A stretch of DNA of 45,943 bases, from positions 1 to 45,943 of the forward strand of contig QZJL01000037.1 of the NCBI GenBank assembly GCA_003599745.1. The letters run 5' to 3'. The position numbers and the translations under genes are program-made. Below are positions 25,718-33,843 of the stretch, in pieces. Numbering within the stretch: position 1 is the stretch's first letter; the number at the start of each line of letters is the position of its first letter. Under the pieces are notes generated by a model. That model saw nothing but the letters and a program-made list of their open reading frames with translations, searched no databases and was not told the DNA's origin. This DNA comes from Dehalococcoidia bacterium. GTDB taxonomy: Bacteria; Chloroflexota; Dehalococcoidia; Dehalococcoidales; SURF-40.

Positions 25718-27925
25718 ATGTCAAAAATTATTGCTTCCGCAGCAATCCGTGGCGCTCACAAGATTGTGGACCGCGCTGAGAAAAAATGGCAGGCGGCGAT
25801 GGAAAAACACGGCGCCAAGGAGCCGGTCGGGTTCCCCAACACCGCCTATTACCTGCCTATCATTTACGGCATGCTGGGCGCCAAGGTGGAAAAGCTGGGC
25901 GACATGGAGTCCATTTTCAAAAAGTGCCGCCAGCTACTGCCCCCGCCGGTGAAAGAGACCCATCACCTGCCATATCTCGGCCCTACCCTGGACGCCGGTA
26001 TGGCGACCTTCTTCGCCGAGGAGATGGAAGAGGCCATCCGCTACCTGGAGCAGCCCAATTTCTACATGCGCGGCGAGGACGTCAGCGACGAGAATATCTG
26101 GCTCGGGGCCGCCGATGACATCATCATGCGAAAGCGCGGCGTCGAGTTCGTTGACGGCACCGCCCCGGGCTTTGCCGCCATCGCCGGTGCGGCGCCCACG
26201 CCCGAGATTGCCAAAAAGATTGCCCAGGAGCTTCAGGAAAAGAACCTTTACGTCTTTATGTGCGCCGAGAATAACGGCGTGCGCTTTTCCGAGCAGCTCA
26301 AAAAGGCCGGCGTCCAGATCGGTTGGGGGGTGCGCCTGGTGCCCTTCGGCCCGGACATCTCGGCGGCGGTTTTCGCCATCGGGTTCGCTACCAGGGCCGC
26401 TATGTCCTTCGGCGGCATCGAGCCGGGCGACTTCCGCAGAATTCTGATTTATAACAAAGACCGCATCTTCGCTTTCGTGATGCCGCTGGGCTTTGTCAGC
26501 GACGAGTGGTACGCCAACGCCGCCGGCGCCATCAACTGGGGCTTCCCCACCATCGCCGATACCCCCATCCCCGAAATTTTGCCCTCCGGCGTCTGCACAT
26601 ACGAGCACGTGGTCTCCAACATTCCCCATGATAATATCGTTGCCAAGGCCATCGAGGTACGTGGTCTCAAGGTGGCGGTTTCCAAAATTCCCATACCGGT
26701 CTCCTTCGGCCCGGCCTTCGAGGGCGAGCGCATCCGTAAGGGCGAGTTTTTCGTTGAGGCGGGTGGCCAGCGCACGCCGATGGTAGAGTGGGTGACCACC
26801 AAGCGTATGGACGAGGTCGAAGACGGTAAGATTGAAGTCATCGGCCCCGAGGTAGCCGAATGTAAGCCCGAGAGCGCCATACCGCTGGCGATTTGCGTCG
26901 AGGTGGCCGGTCGCGAAATGGAAGCCGATTATGAACCAATCCTCGAGCGGCAGATTCATCACCTCATCAACTACGCCCAGGGTATTTTTCACCAGGGGCA
27001 GCGCGATATCGCCTGGATACGCGTCGGCAAGTCGGCGGTGGAAAAAGGCTTCAAGTTCCGCGACGTCGGCGTCATCCTGCACGCTAAATTACACCAGGAC
27101 TTTGGCCGTATCTTCGATAAGCTTCAGGTCAAGCTCTACACCGATGAAGCCAAGGTCAAAGAAATGGTAGAGAAGGCCCGCGCGGTCTATGCCCAAAGGG
27201 ACGCCCGCGTCGAGGGCATGAGCGATGAGACCACCGACATGTTCTACTCCTGCACCCTCTGCCAGTCGTTCGCTCCCAGCCACGTCTGCGTCATCAGCCC
27301 CGAGCGCACCGGGCTCTGCGGTTCTTACAACTGGATGGACTGTAAAGCGGCTTCGGAAATCAATCCCACCGGGCCGAACCAGCCGGTGCCCAAGGGTAAA
27401 GTCCTCGATACCAAGCTGGGGCAGTTCGAGGGTGTCAACCAGTTCGTGCAGCAGGCGTCGCGCGGCAAGATTGACCACTACAATTTTTACAGCCTGGTCA
27501 ACGACCCGATGACGACCTGCGGCTGCTGTGAGTGTATCGCCGCGGTGCTGCCGATGTGCAACGGCATTATGACGGTTAACCGCGACTTCACCGGCGAAAC
27601 CCCATGCGGCATGAAGTTCACCACCCTGGCCGGCACCATCGGCGGCGGGGTGAGCACCCCGGGCTTTGTCGGCCACGGCAAATACAACATCACCCAGAGG
27701 AAGTTTGTCGTCGGTGACGGCGGTATTCTGAGAATGGTCTGGATGCCCAAGATGCTCAAGGAAGAGATTGGCGAGCGTTTCAGTGCCCGCGCCGCCGAGA
27801 TGGGTGTGCCCGACCTGCTGGACAAGATTGCCGACGAGACGGTGGGTACAACCGAGGACGCCATACTTCCCTTCCTCACCGAGAAAGGGCACCCGGCACT
27901 CACCATGGACCCAATCCTGGGATAG
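25718..27925 (+). CDS. acsB: Acetyl-CoA synthase, alpha subunit (A-cluster)
   Basis: AcsB condenses CO, a methyl group from AcsCD and CoA to acetyl-CoA. The 735-residue protein is full length, with the N-terminal CODH-interacting domain, so it is the bacterial three-domain type. The A-cluster cysteines have the right spacing: C512, C515, C524 and C534 bind the cubane, and C601 and C603 (in TCGCCECI) hold the distal nickel. The spacing C-X2-C-X8-C-X9-C and the 89-residue step from the first Cys to C601 match the family. The ATG follows GGGAGGAG. It lies directly between acsA and acsC. Confidence 0.97.
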   Translation: MSKIIASAAIRGAHKIVDRAEKKWQAAMEKHGAKEPVGFPNTAYYLPIIYGMLGAKVEKLGDMESIFKKCRQLLPPPVKETHHLPYLGPTLDAGMATFFAEEMEEAIRYLEQPNFYMRGEDVSDENIWLGAADDIIMRKRGVEFVDGTAPGFAAIAGAAPTPEIAKKIAQELQEKNLYVFMCAENNGVRFSEQLKKAGVQIGWGVRLVPFGPDISAAVFAIGFATRAAMSFGGIEPGDFRRILIYNKDRIFAFVMPLGFVSDEWYANAAGAINWGFPTIADTPIPEILPSGVCTYEHVVSNIPHDNIVAKAIEVRGLKVAVSKIPIPVSFGPAFEGERIRKGEFFVEAGGQRTPMVEWVTTKRMDEVEDGKIEVIGPEVAECKPESAIPLAICVEVAGREMEADYEPILERQIHHLINYAQGIFHQGQRDIAWIRVGKSAVEKGFKFRDVGVILHAKLHQDFGRIFDKLQVKLYTDEAKVKEMVEKARAVYAQRDARVEGMSDETTDMFYSCTLCQSFAPSHVCVISPERTGLCGSYNWMDCKAASEINPTGPNQPVPKGKVLDTKLGQFEGVNQFVQQASRGKIDHYNFYSLVNDPMTTCGCCECIAAVLPMCNGIMTVNRDFTGETPCGMKFTTLAGTIGGGVSTPGFVGHGKYNITQRKFVVGDGGILRMVWMPKMLKEEIGERFSARAAEMGVPDLLDKIADETVGTTEDAILPFLTEKGHPALTMDPILG

Positions 27926-27942
27926 TTTAAGGAGGTTTTGTA

Positions 27943-29292
27943 ATGGCACTTACCGGAATCCAGATATTCAAGCTGTTGCCCAAGACCAACTGCGGCGAGT
28001 GCGGCGTGCCCACCTGCCTGGCCTTTGCCATGAACTTGGCCGCCGGCAAGGCGGAGCTGACCAGATGCCCGCACGTTACCGCCGAGGCCAGTGCCGAGCT
28101 TGCCGAAGCCTCGGCGCCGCCCATTCGTCCCCTCACCATCGGTACCGGTGACCGGGCGGTCAAGGTGGGCGGCGAGACGGTGCTTTTCCGCCACGAAAAG
28201 CGTTTTGAGAACCCCACCGCCCTGGCGATGCTTATCAGCGACACCATCGCTGACAGCGAGCTGGCGGCAAAGCTCGAAAGGGCGAAAAATCTCATCTACG
28301 AGCGGGTCGGTCTCACCCTTCGCCCTGAGCTGCTGGCGCTTAAGTGCCAGTCGGGCGACGCCGCCAAGTTTGCCGCCCTGGTTGATAAGGTTGCCAGGGG
28401 CAGTGACTTTAGCCTCATTTTGATGAGCGATAACCCCGACGTGCTGGCGGCGGGTCTCAAAGCCTGCGCCGACCGCAGACCCCTGCTCTATGCCGCCACG
28501 CCGGAGAACGCCGACAAAGTGGCTGCCCTGGCCAAAGAAGCCGGCTGCCCGGTGGCGGCCAAAGCCCCGGGGATTGAAGAACTTGGCAATCTAACCGAAA
28601 AGCTCACCCAGGCGGGTATAAAGGACATTGTCATTGACTCAAGTTCGAGGAAAGTAAAGGACGTTTTCGCCGACCAGGTTCACATCCGCATGTCGGCGCT
28701 GGTCAAGAAATTCCGGCCGCTGGGCTTCCCCACCATCGTCTTTGCCTGCGAGATGGCCGATAACCCGATGAAAGAAGCGCTGGTGGCGGCGCTGGCGGTT
28801 GCCAAGTACGGCGCTATCGTCGTCCTCTCCGATTTCCAGGGCGAGAGCCTCTTCCCGCTGCTGGTAGCCCGCATGAACCTCTTCACCGACCCGCAGCGGC
28901 CACTGGCGACCACCGAGGGCATCTACGAAATTGGCAACCCCAACGAGAACTCGCCGGTGCTGCTCACCTCCAATTTCTCCCTGACCTACTTCCTGGTCTC
29001 CGGCGAAATCGAAAACAGCAAAGTCCCGTCTTACCTGCTGGTCAAGGATACCGAGGGACTCTCGGTGATGACCGCCTGGGCGGCGGGCAAGTTTGTCGCC
29101 GATGCCATCGCACCTTTCGTCAAGAAGAGCGGTATCGCCGACAAGGTCAAGCACCGTAAACTCATTATCCCGGGATACATCGCTTCCGAGAGTGGTGGTC
29201 TGGAGGAGGAGCTGGCGGACTGGCAGGTGCAGGTCGGCCCCAGGGAGGGGGCGCATATCCCGGCCTATCTCAAAGCTTGGAAAGACGCGTAA
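27943..29292 (+). CDS. acsC: Corrinoid iron-sulfur protein large subunit (gamma)
   Basis: AcsC carries the [4Fe-4S] cluster and the C-terminal corrinoid-binding domain of the methyl carrier. The N-terminal ligand set is C17, C20, C25 and C42 (NCGECGVPTC, then TRCP). The central TIM-barrel part and the C-terminal domain (LIIPGYIASESGGLEEEL) follow. Length (449) is normal. AAGGAGG precedes the ATG, 17 bp after acsB. It receives the methyl group from AcsE, whose gene is next, and is kept in the Co(I) state by AcsV. Confidence 0.96.
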   Translation: MALTGIQIFKLLPKTNCGECGVPTCLAFAMNLAAGKAELTRCPHVTAEASAELAEASAPPIRPLTIGTGDRAVKVGGETVLFRHEKRFENPTALAMLISDTIADSELAAKLERAKNLIYERVGLTLRPELLALKCQSGDAAKFAALVDKVARGSDFSLILMSDNPDVLAAGLKACADRRPLLYAATPENADKVAALAKEAGCPVAAKAPGIEELGNLTEKLTQAGIKDIVIDSSSRKVKDVFADQVHIRMSALVKKFRPLGFPTIVFACEMADNPMKEALVAALAVAKYGAIVVLSDFQGESLFPLLVARMNLFTDPQRPLATTEGIYEIGNPNENSPVLLTSNFSLTYFLVSGEIENSKVPSYLLVKDTEGLSVMTAWAAGKFVADAIAPFVKKSGIADKVKHRKLIIPGYIASESGGLEEELADWQVQVGPREGAHIPAYLKAWKDA

Positions 29293-29302
29293 AGGAGAGA
29301 AC

Positions 29303-30181
29303 ATGATACTGATAGGTGAAAGCATCAACATCATGTCCCAGACCATCGGCCCGGCGATGAAGGAGCGTAATCCCGAGCCAATCCAGAACATGGCGAAGGC
29401 CGAGACTAATGCCGGGGTTGACTATCTTGACTTAAATATCGGGCCGGCGCGTAAATCCGGCCAGGAGTTTATGGACTGGATGGTGAGGACGGTGCAGGCG
29501 GCTAGTGACCTGCCGCTATCGCTGGACACCACTAACCAGGATGCCATGGAAGCCGGACTCAAGGCGGTTAAGGGGAAGGTGTTGATGAACTCGGTCTCGC
29601 TGCAGCCGGAAAGGTTGGAGCGGGGACTCCAGCTGGCCAAGACCTACAATGCCGACCTGATTGGCCTCCTCTGGGGGGCTGAGGGTATGCCGCGCGACGC
29701 TAACGAGCGTGCCGTGCATGCCGTCAACATCGTCTTCAAGGCTAACGAACTGGGCATCGGTAACGAGCACATCTGGATTGACCCCATCGTCAGCCCGGTA
29801 TCGGTGGAAATCAACCAGGTCAAGGCCTGCGTCGAGTTCATGTCCATGCTGGGGGAGATTGCCCCCGGCTGCCGGTCAACCGTTGGCCTCTCCAACATCT
29901 CCAACGGCACGCCCACCGAGCTGCGTCCCTGGCTCAACCGCACCTACATGATAATGCTGATGCGCTACGGGCTTTACTCGGCCATCGTTGACGCTTTCGA
30001 TAAGGACTTAATCGCGATTGCGCGCGGCAACCGGCCGGACATCATCAAGGTGGTGCACCAGGTGATGGATGGCGAAAGCGTGGATACGGCTTCGCTTACC
30101 GAGGAGCTTAAAAAATACTACAAGACGGCCAAGGTGCTGCGGGGCGAGTCGCTTTATTCCCACAGCTGGCTTGAGGTGTAA
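29303..30181 (+). CDS. acsE: Methyl-THF:corrinoid iron-sulfur protein methyltransferase
   Basis: AcsE moves the methyl group of 5-methyl-THF to cobalt of AcsCD. The 292-residue pterin-binding TIM barrel shows LIGESINIM at the N-terminus, DYLDLNIGPA, LSLDTTNQDAMEAGL, LMNSVSLQPE, IDPIVSPV and VGLSNISNG, the usual folate-site strands. The start is the ATG at 29303 behind AAAGGAGAG; the frame is open upstream but overlaps acsC and is not coding. It is about 30 residues longer than the Moorella type, with the extra length at the C-terminus (about 260-292). Confidence 0.95.
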   Translation: MILIGESINIMSQTIGPAMKERNPEPIQNMAKAETNAGVDYLDLNIGPARKSGQEFMDWMVRTVQAASDLPLSLDTTNQDAMEAGLKAVKGKVLMNSVSLQPERLERGLQLAKTYNADLIGLLWGAEGMPRDANERAVHAVNIVFKANELGIGNEHIWIDPIVSPVSVEINQVKACVEFMSMLGEIAPGCRSTVGLSNISNGTPTELRPWLNRTYMIMLMRYGLYSAIVDAFDKDLIAIARGNRPDIIKVVHQVMDGESVDTASLTEELKKYYKTAKVLRGESLYSHSWLEV

Positions 30182-30214
30182 CGAACCGGCTTAATTGTCT
30201 GGATAGGAGAAGTC

Positions 30215-31105
30215 ATGAGTCTCAGAGAGCATCTGGCGGCGGGCAAGTTCGCGGTAACCTGCGAGGTCGGACCGCTCAAGGGCACCGACACCGGCGAAAT
30301 CAAAGAAATCGCCCACCTGCTCAAGGGTAAGGTTACCGCGGCCAACGTCACCGACCAGCAAAGCTCGGTGCTGCGACTCGGTTCGCTGGTGGTCTGCCAT
30401 TTGCTGAAGGACGAGGGGCTGGAGCCAATCTTCCAGATGACCTGCCGCGACCGTAACCGCCTCGCCCTCCAGTCCGACCTGCTCGGCGCCTGGGTGCTCG
30501 GGCTTGAGAACGTGCTGGCGCTCACCGGAGACCTGCCGGTGCTCGGCGACCATCCCGGGGCGAAGCCGGTCTACGACCTGGACTCGGTACAGCTGCTGGG
30601 AGCTATCAAGCGCCTTAACGAGGGTTTTGACCTGTCAGGTAATGAGCTTAAAGGCAAGACTGATTTCTTCGCCGGGGCGGTGGTCAATCCCGGCGCCGAT
30701 ACCGAGGCGGCCTTCGAGATGCAGCTCATCAAGATGGAGAAAAAGATTGAGGCCGGGGCGAAGGTGTTCCAGACTCAGGGCATTTACGACCTGGACGCTT
30801 TCGCCAGGTTCATAAAAAGGGTTGAGCAATATAAAGTGCCGGTGATGGCCGGTATCATTCCTCTTAAGTCCGCCGGTATGGCGAAATTCATGAACAAGAA
30901 CGTGGCCGGGGTGTTTGTGCCCGACCCCATGATTGAAAAGATGACCGCCGCCAAGGATAAGACCCAGATGGGCATCGACATCGCCATTGAGCTTATCAAG
31001 GGGCTTAAAGACCTCTGCCAGGGGGTGCACATCATGGCCATCGGTTGGGAAAAGAAGGTGCCCCAGATAGTCGAGGCGGCGGGACTTTCCGGCGTCGCCA
31101 CCTAG
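30215..31105 (+). CDS. metF: Methylenetetrahydrofolate reductase (MetF family)
   Basis: MetF reduces methylene-THF to methyl-THF and completes the methyl branch between FolD and AcsE. The 296-residue flavoprotein barrel has FAVTCEVGPLKG, with the usual catalytic Glu after Cys, and then PIFQMTCRDRNR and NVLALTGD, the standard FAD/folate segments. GAKVFQTQGIYD and PVMAGIIPLKS also match. No metV-like zinc/Fe-S subunit gene is adjacent, so the electron donor cannot be inferred. It is 33 bp after acsE with GGAGAA upstream, and ends 3 bp before the DUF3786 gene. Confidence 0.93.
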   Translation: MSLREHLAAGKFAVTCEVGPLKGTDTGEIKEIAHLLKGKVTAANVTDQQSSVLRLGSLVVCHLLKDEGLEPIFQMTCRDRNRLALQSDLLGAWVLGLENVLALTGDLPVLGDHPGAKPVYDLDSVQLLGAIKRLNEGFDLSGNELKGKTDFFAGAVVNPGADTEAAFEMQLIKMEKKIEAGAKVFQTQGIYDLDAFARFIKRVEQYKVPVMAGIIPLKSAGMAKFMNKNVAGVFVPDPMIEKMTAAKDKTQMGIDIAIELIKGLKDLCQGVHIMAIGWEKKVPQIVEAAGLSGVAT

Positions 31106-31108
31106 CAC

Positions 31109-31738
31109 ATGTCACCTCTATTCGATAAGCAATACTGGCAGTACGGCCACGAGCAGGCGCTGGCGCTTGCCAGTAAACAGCTCGGGGAAACCGCCGACAT
31201 CGAAGGCCTTTGCCAGCGCTCCGGCGCCCGCTGCGCCGATGGCGCAATCCTCCTGGATTATCTTGGCCGCCGCTACCGCATAACCTGCCCTGAGGTTACC
31301 ATATCTCCTGAAAATAGCCAGGATGCCGTGCCCATCAAGGAGCGCATCCTGATGCTGCACTACCTGCTTAATGCCAGGGGTACGCCGCTTGCCAACCAGC
31401 TCATTACCTTCCGCGAGATTCCCGAAGGCGCAAATTACTATGACGTTTTCCACAAGCGGGCCATCAAGCCAATCGTGGACTTTTTCGGCAAAAACCCCCC
31501 GGCGATGGTGGCTAACGCCGCAAAGCTGGGGGGGCGCCAGGCCGACTTCGGCGACGCTTCCGTTACCCTCGACGCTTTCCCCAGGGTGCCCATCACCTTC
31601 GTCCTCTGGCGCGGCGACGAGGAGCTTCCCGCCGAGGGTAGCGTCCTCTTCGACGCCTCGGTCGCCGACTATCTCTCCAGCTACACCCTCACCGAACTTT
31701 GCGAGACTATTGCCTGGAAGATGGTGAAAATCAAGTAG
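31109..31738 (+). CDS. DUF3786 protein closing the acetyl-CoA cluster
   Basis: The 209-residue protein resembles DUF3786, a family of unknown function found mostly in anaerobes. Typical parts are an N-terminal helical segment with Cys (EGLCQRSGARC), ILLDYLGRRYRI, the ILMLHYLLNARGTPL block, ITFREIPEGANYYDVFHKRAI and ALPRVPI/WRGDEELPAE-like text (here FPRVPITFVLWRGDEELPAEG) followed by VLFDASVADYL. It has no signal peptide or membrane helix. It starts 3 bp after metF and is the last plus-strand gene before a strand switch, so it belongs to the same operon. A role in C1, corrinoid or folate metabolism is suggested only by position. Confidence 0.8.
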   Translation: MSPLFDKQYWQYGHEQALALASKQLGETADIEGLCQRSGARCADGAILLDYLGRRYRITCPEVTISPENSQDAVPIKERILMLHYLLNARGTPLANQLITFREIPEGANYYDVFHKRAIKPIVDFFGKNPPAMVANAAKLGGRQADFGDASVTLDAFPRVPITFVLWRGDEELPAEGSVLFDASVADYLSSYTLTELCETIAWKMVKIK

Positions 31739-31826
31739 TCCCTGGCTGACTTCCGAAAGCCCTTATTATCTTTAGTACTATTGATTGCCAGTCGTAAATA
31801 AACTATACTATCGCCCAACTTTAATC

Positions 31827-32510
31827 TTACGGCTTCGCTTCCGCCCGGTAAAAGCCCTCGGCCAGCTTGAACCCCGTGCCTTCGGCTTCGGCCACCGCCC
31901 AATCGCGCAGCCAAGCTTCGGCCTTGGTGAGATTCTGACTCTGGTGGCAGCGCAGCGCCGCAATTTTGATGTCGAAAGTATCAGTGATGTCGGTGTGGTG
32001 GTTGGTCTCGTCGCCCGCCCACAGCCAGACCTCTTTCACCTTGTGTGGCTCAAGCCCTTCGGCGAGCAGGTCGGGGTAGGCGAGGTGGTCTCGGGCGTAG
32101 GGATAGACGGCGTCGAGCACCACCTGGCCGGTGATGCGGTGGTCGCGGTGCCAGAGGTAGCGACGGTAGGGGCTGCCGGTCGCTACGATTTCCGGCCGGA
32201 ACCGTCTTATTAAACGCACTATTTCTTTGCGGAATTCGAGAGTGTCTTCCAGGCTCTGGTCGGGGTAGCGCAGGAAAACCACCTTTTTCACGCCGAGTAC
32301 CCTGGCGGCGGCCATTTGCTCACGCTCGCGGATGCGGGCCAGCTTTTCCGGTTTCAGACTGCGGTCGCTGGTGCCCTTTTCCCCGCTGGTGCAGATGGCA
32401 TAGACTACGGTTTTGCCCTGGCGCGTCCAGTTGGCGACGGTGCCGGCGATGCCGACCTCGGCATCATCGGGGTGGGGGCAGACTACCAGAATATCGGCTT
32501 GCACCGTCAT
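31827..32510 (-). CDS. PIG-L/LmbE-family deacetylase
   Basis: The 227-residue protein is a zinc-dependent N-acetylglucosaminyl deacetylase-like enzyme. The metal motif CPHPDDAE is at residues 11-18, and a later histidine pair is seen in LWHRDHR (about 119-125). RIREREQMAAARVLGV between them is typical. Family substrates include GlcNAc-inositol, bacillithiol precursors and lipid-linked GlcNAc. The MshA-like glycosyltransferase upstream fits a thiol or glycoconjugate deacetylase, but this is inference. It is transcribed away from the glycosyltransferase region in the same direction, with a 97-bp gap. Confidence 0.9.
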   Translation of the reverse strand: MTVQADILVVCPHPDDAEVGIAGTVANWTRQGKTVVYAICTSGEKGTSDRSLKPEKLARIREREQMAAARVLGVKKVVFLRYPDQSLEDTLEFRKEIVRLIRRFRPEIVATGSPYRRYLWHRDHRITGQVVLDAVYPYARDHLAYPDLLAEGLEPHKVKEVWLWAGDETNHHTDITDTFDIKIAALRCHQSQNLTKAEAWLRDWAVAEAEGTGFKLAEGFYRAEAKP

Positions 32511-32607
32511 TAGAAATCTCCTTGAAAGGAAGCCTATACCTTGATTTTAGCTGATAGTTCGAGGAGATACAATGAATGGTTTAGGTATTGGCAACCTCTA
32601 TCTTTTC

Positions 32608-33830
32608 CTAACGGCTTCCCATGGAAACCGGCTGCTCCTCGATAACCCGGTAGCATTCCCTGATAATATCCCTAGCGATATTTCCCCATGACAGGTGCGC
32701 TACCGAGACGCTTATTTTGTGCGTTCTTTGCAAATCGGGCGGTTTTGCAAGCAGGTCATCAATTGACCTGGCAATACTCTCGGGACTGCCATCAATGATA
32801 TAGCCTGTCTCGCCCTGGCGGATGACGTTTCTCATATTGCCGACGTCGGTGGCGACCACCGGCGTCCCCGAGGCCAGCGCTTCCAGTGCCACCATGCCGA
32901 AGCTCTCATAGTGCGAGGGCACCACCAGCACGCTGGCGGCGCGATAAAAATCAGGCATATTGTCGTGGGCGATGAGACCCAGGAAAGTTACCCGGTCATC
33001 AAGGCCAAGCTCCCGGGCGAGCTGCCGCAAGCGGTTTATCTCACCCTGGCTCTGCCCGTCGCCCCCGATGATGACCAGGCGGAGGCTGTTATCAAGCAAA
33101 GCCATCGCCTTAATCAGGCGGTCAATACCCTTTAGCGGCTCGATACGCCCGGCATAGAGCACGAACCGGCCATCACTCAGGCCGAGCGCTGTCCGGTTTA
33201 CCTTTCGCGGGTAGAAGTGGGCGGGGTTCACCCCGCATGGGATGACGGCAATATTTTCGGTTTCAGCCCTGTAACAGCGCACAAGGTCGAGCTTTTCCCT
33301 GTCAGTCGCGGCGATGATGCGCTGGCAACTCCGGGCAAGCTTCTTCTCGGCCTCAAGGCGCAGCGCCGGCTCGGTCTCGCCGATGCCGAAGGCGTTTTTG
33401 ACCGCGCCGAGAGTGTGGAACATCACCACGAGGGGCACTCCCCACCATTCGGCCAGCGTCTTGCCCGCCATACCCGAAAGCCAGTAGTGGCCGAAGATAA
33501 GGTCATAGTTTAATCCGTTCCGGCGGCGGAAGGTCTCAAGGTTTTCGCAAAATTCCCCGAGGTGCGGGTAGAGCGCTAGCTTGTCCAAATCATAGTCGTT
33601 GCCGGTCTTGAGGTGGACAAGGCGCGCTCCCGGGCCAAGCTTTTGGAGATGGGGTCGCGCCGGTCGTGGACGCGGGTGAATATCTCCACACCGTGTCCCT
33701 GTCTGCCCAGCTCTTTCGCCAGTTCCCGGATATAGACGCTCATGCCGCCGGTATCTTTCGTTCCCAACTGTCCTACCGGGCAGCTGTGAGCGCTCAGCAT
33801 GGCAATTTTAAGTTCAGGCTTGCTCGCCAT
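32608..33830 (-). pseudogene. GT4 glycosyltransferase (MshA/sucrose-synthase-like), split by a frameshift
   Basis: Two adjoining minus-strand frames make one GT4 enzyme. The 5' part (33830 to about 33640) begins KIAMLSAHSCPVGQLGTKDTGGMSVYIREL, a donor-site GGM...Y loop (quoted part split: AHSCPVGQLG, then TGGMSVYIREL). The 3' part contains GHYWLSGMAG, LYAGRIEPLKGIDRLI, PSHYESFGMVALEALASGTPVVATDVGNM, all classical (E-x7-E site in the last one). Reading shifts at AAGCTT (33637-33642); adding one base there restores LGPGARLVHL... and joins the two parts exactly as in MshA-like proteins. The 5' frame alone ends after 84 residues with an unnatural Ser/Arg/Thr tail. It is either a real recent frameshift or a one-base sequence error; every domain is otherwise intact. 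Confidence 0.82.
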
Positions 33831-33843
33831 AACGGCCCACCAA

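Noticed and set aside
25934-27082. 382-codon open frame antisense to acsB
   Set aside because: It is a composition-driven shadow of acsB, with no ribosome site and no recognisable domain.
29093-29302. Upstream extension of acsE overlapping acsC
   Set aside because: It overlaps the coding end of acsC in another frame, and ATG 29303 has a good ribosome site and the normal N-terminus.
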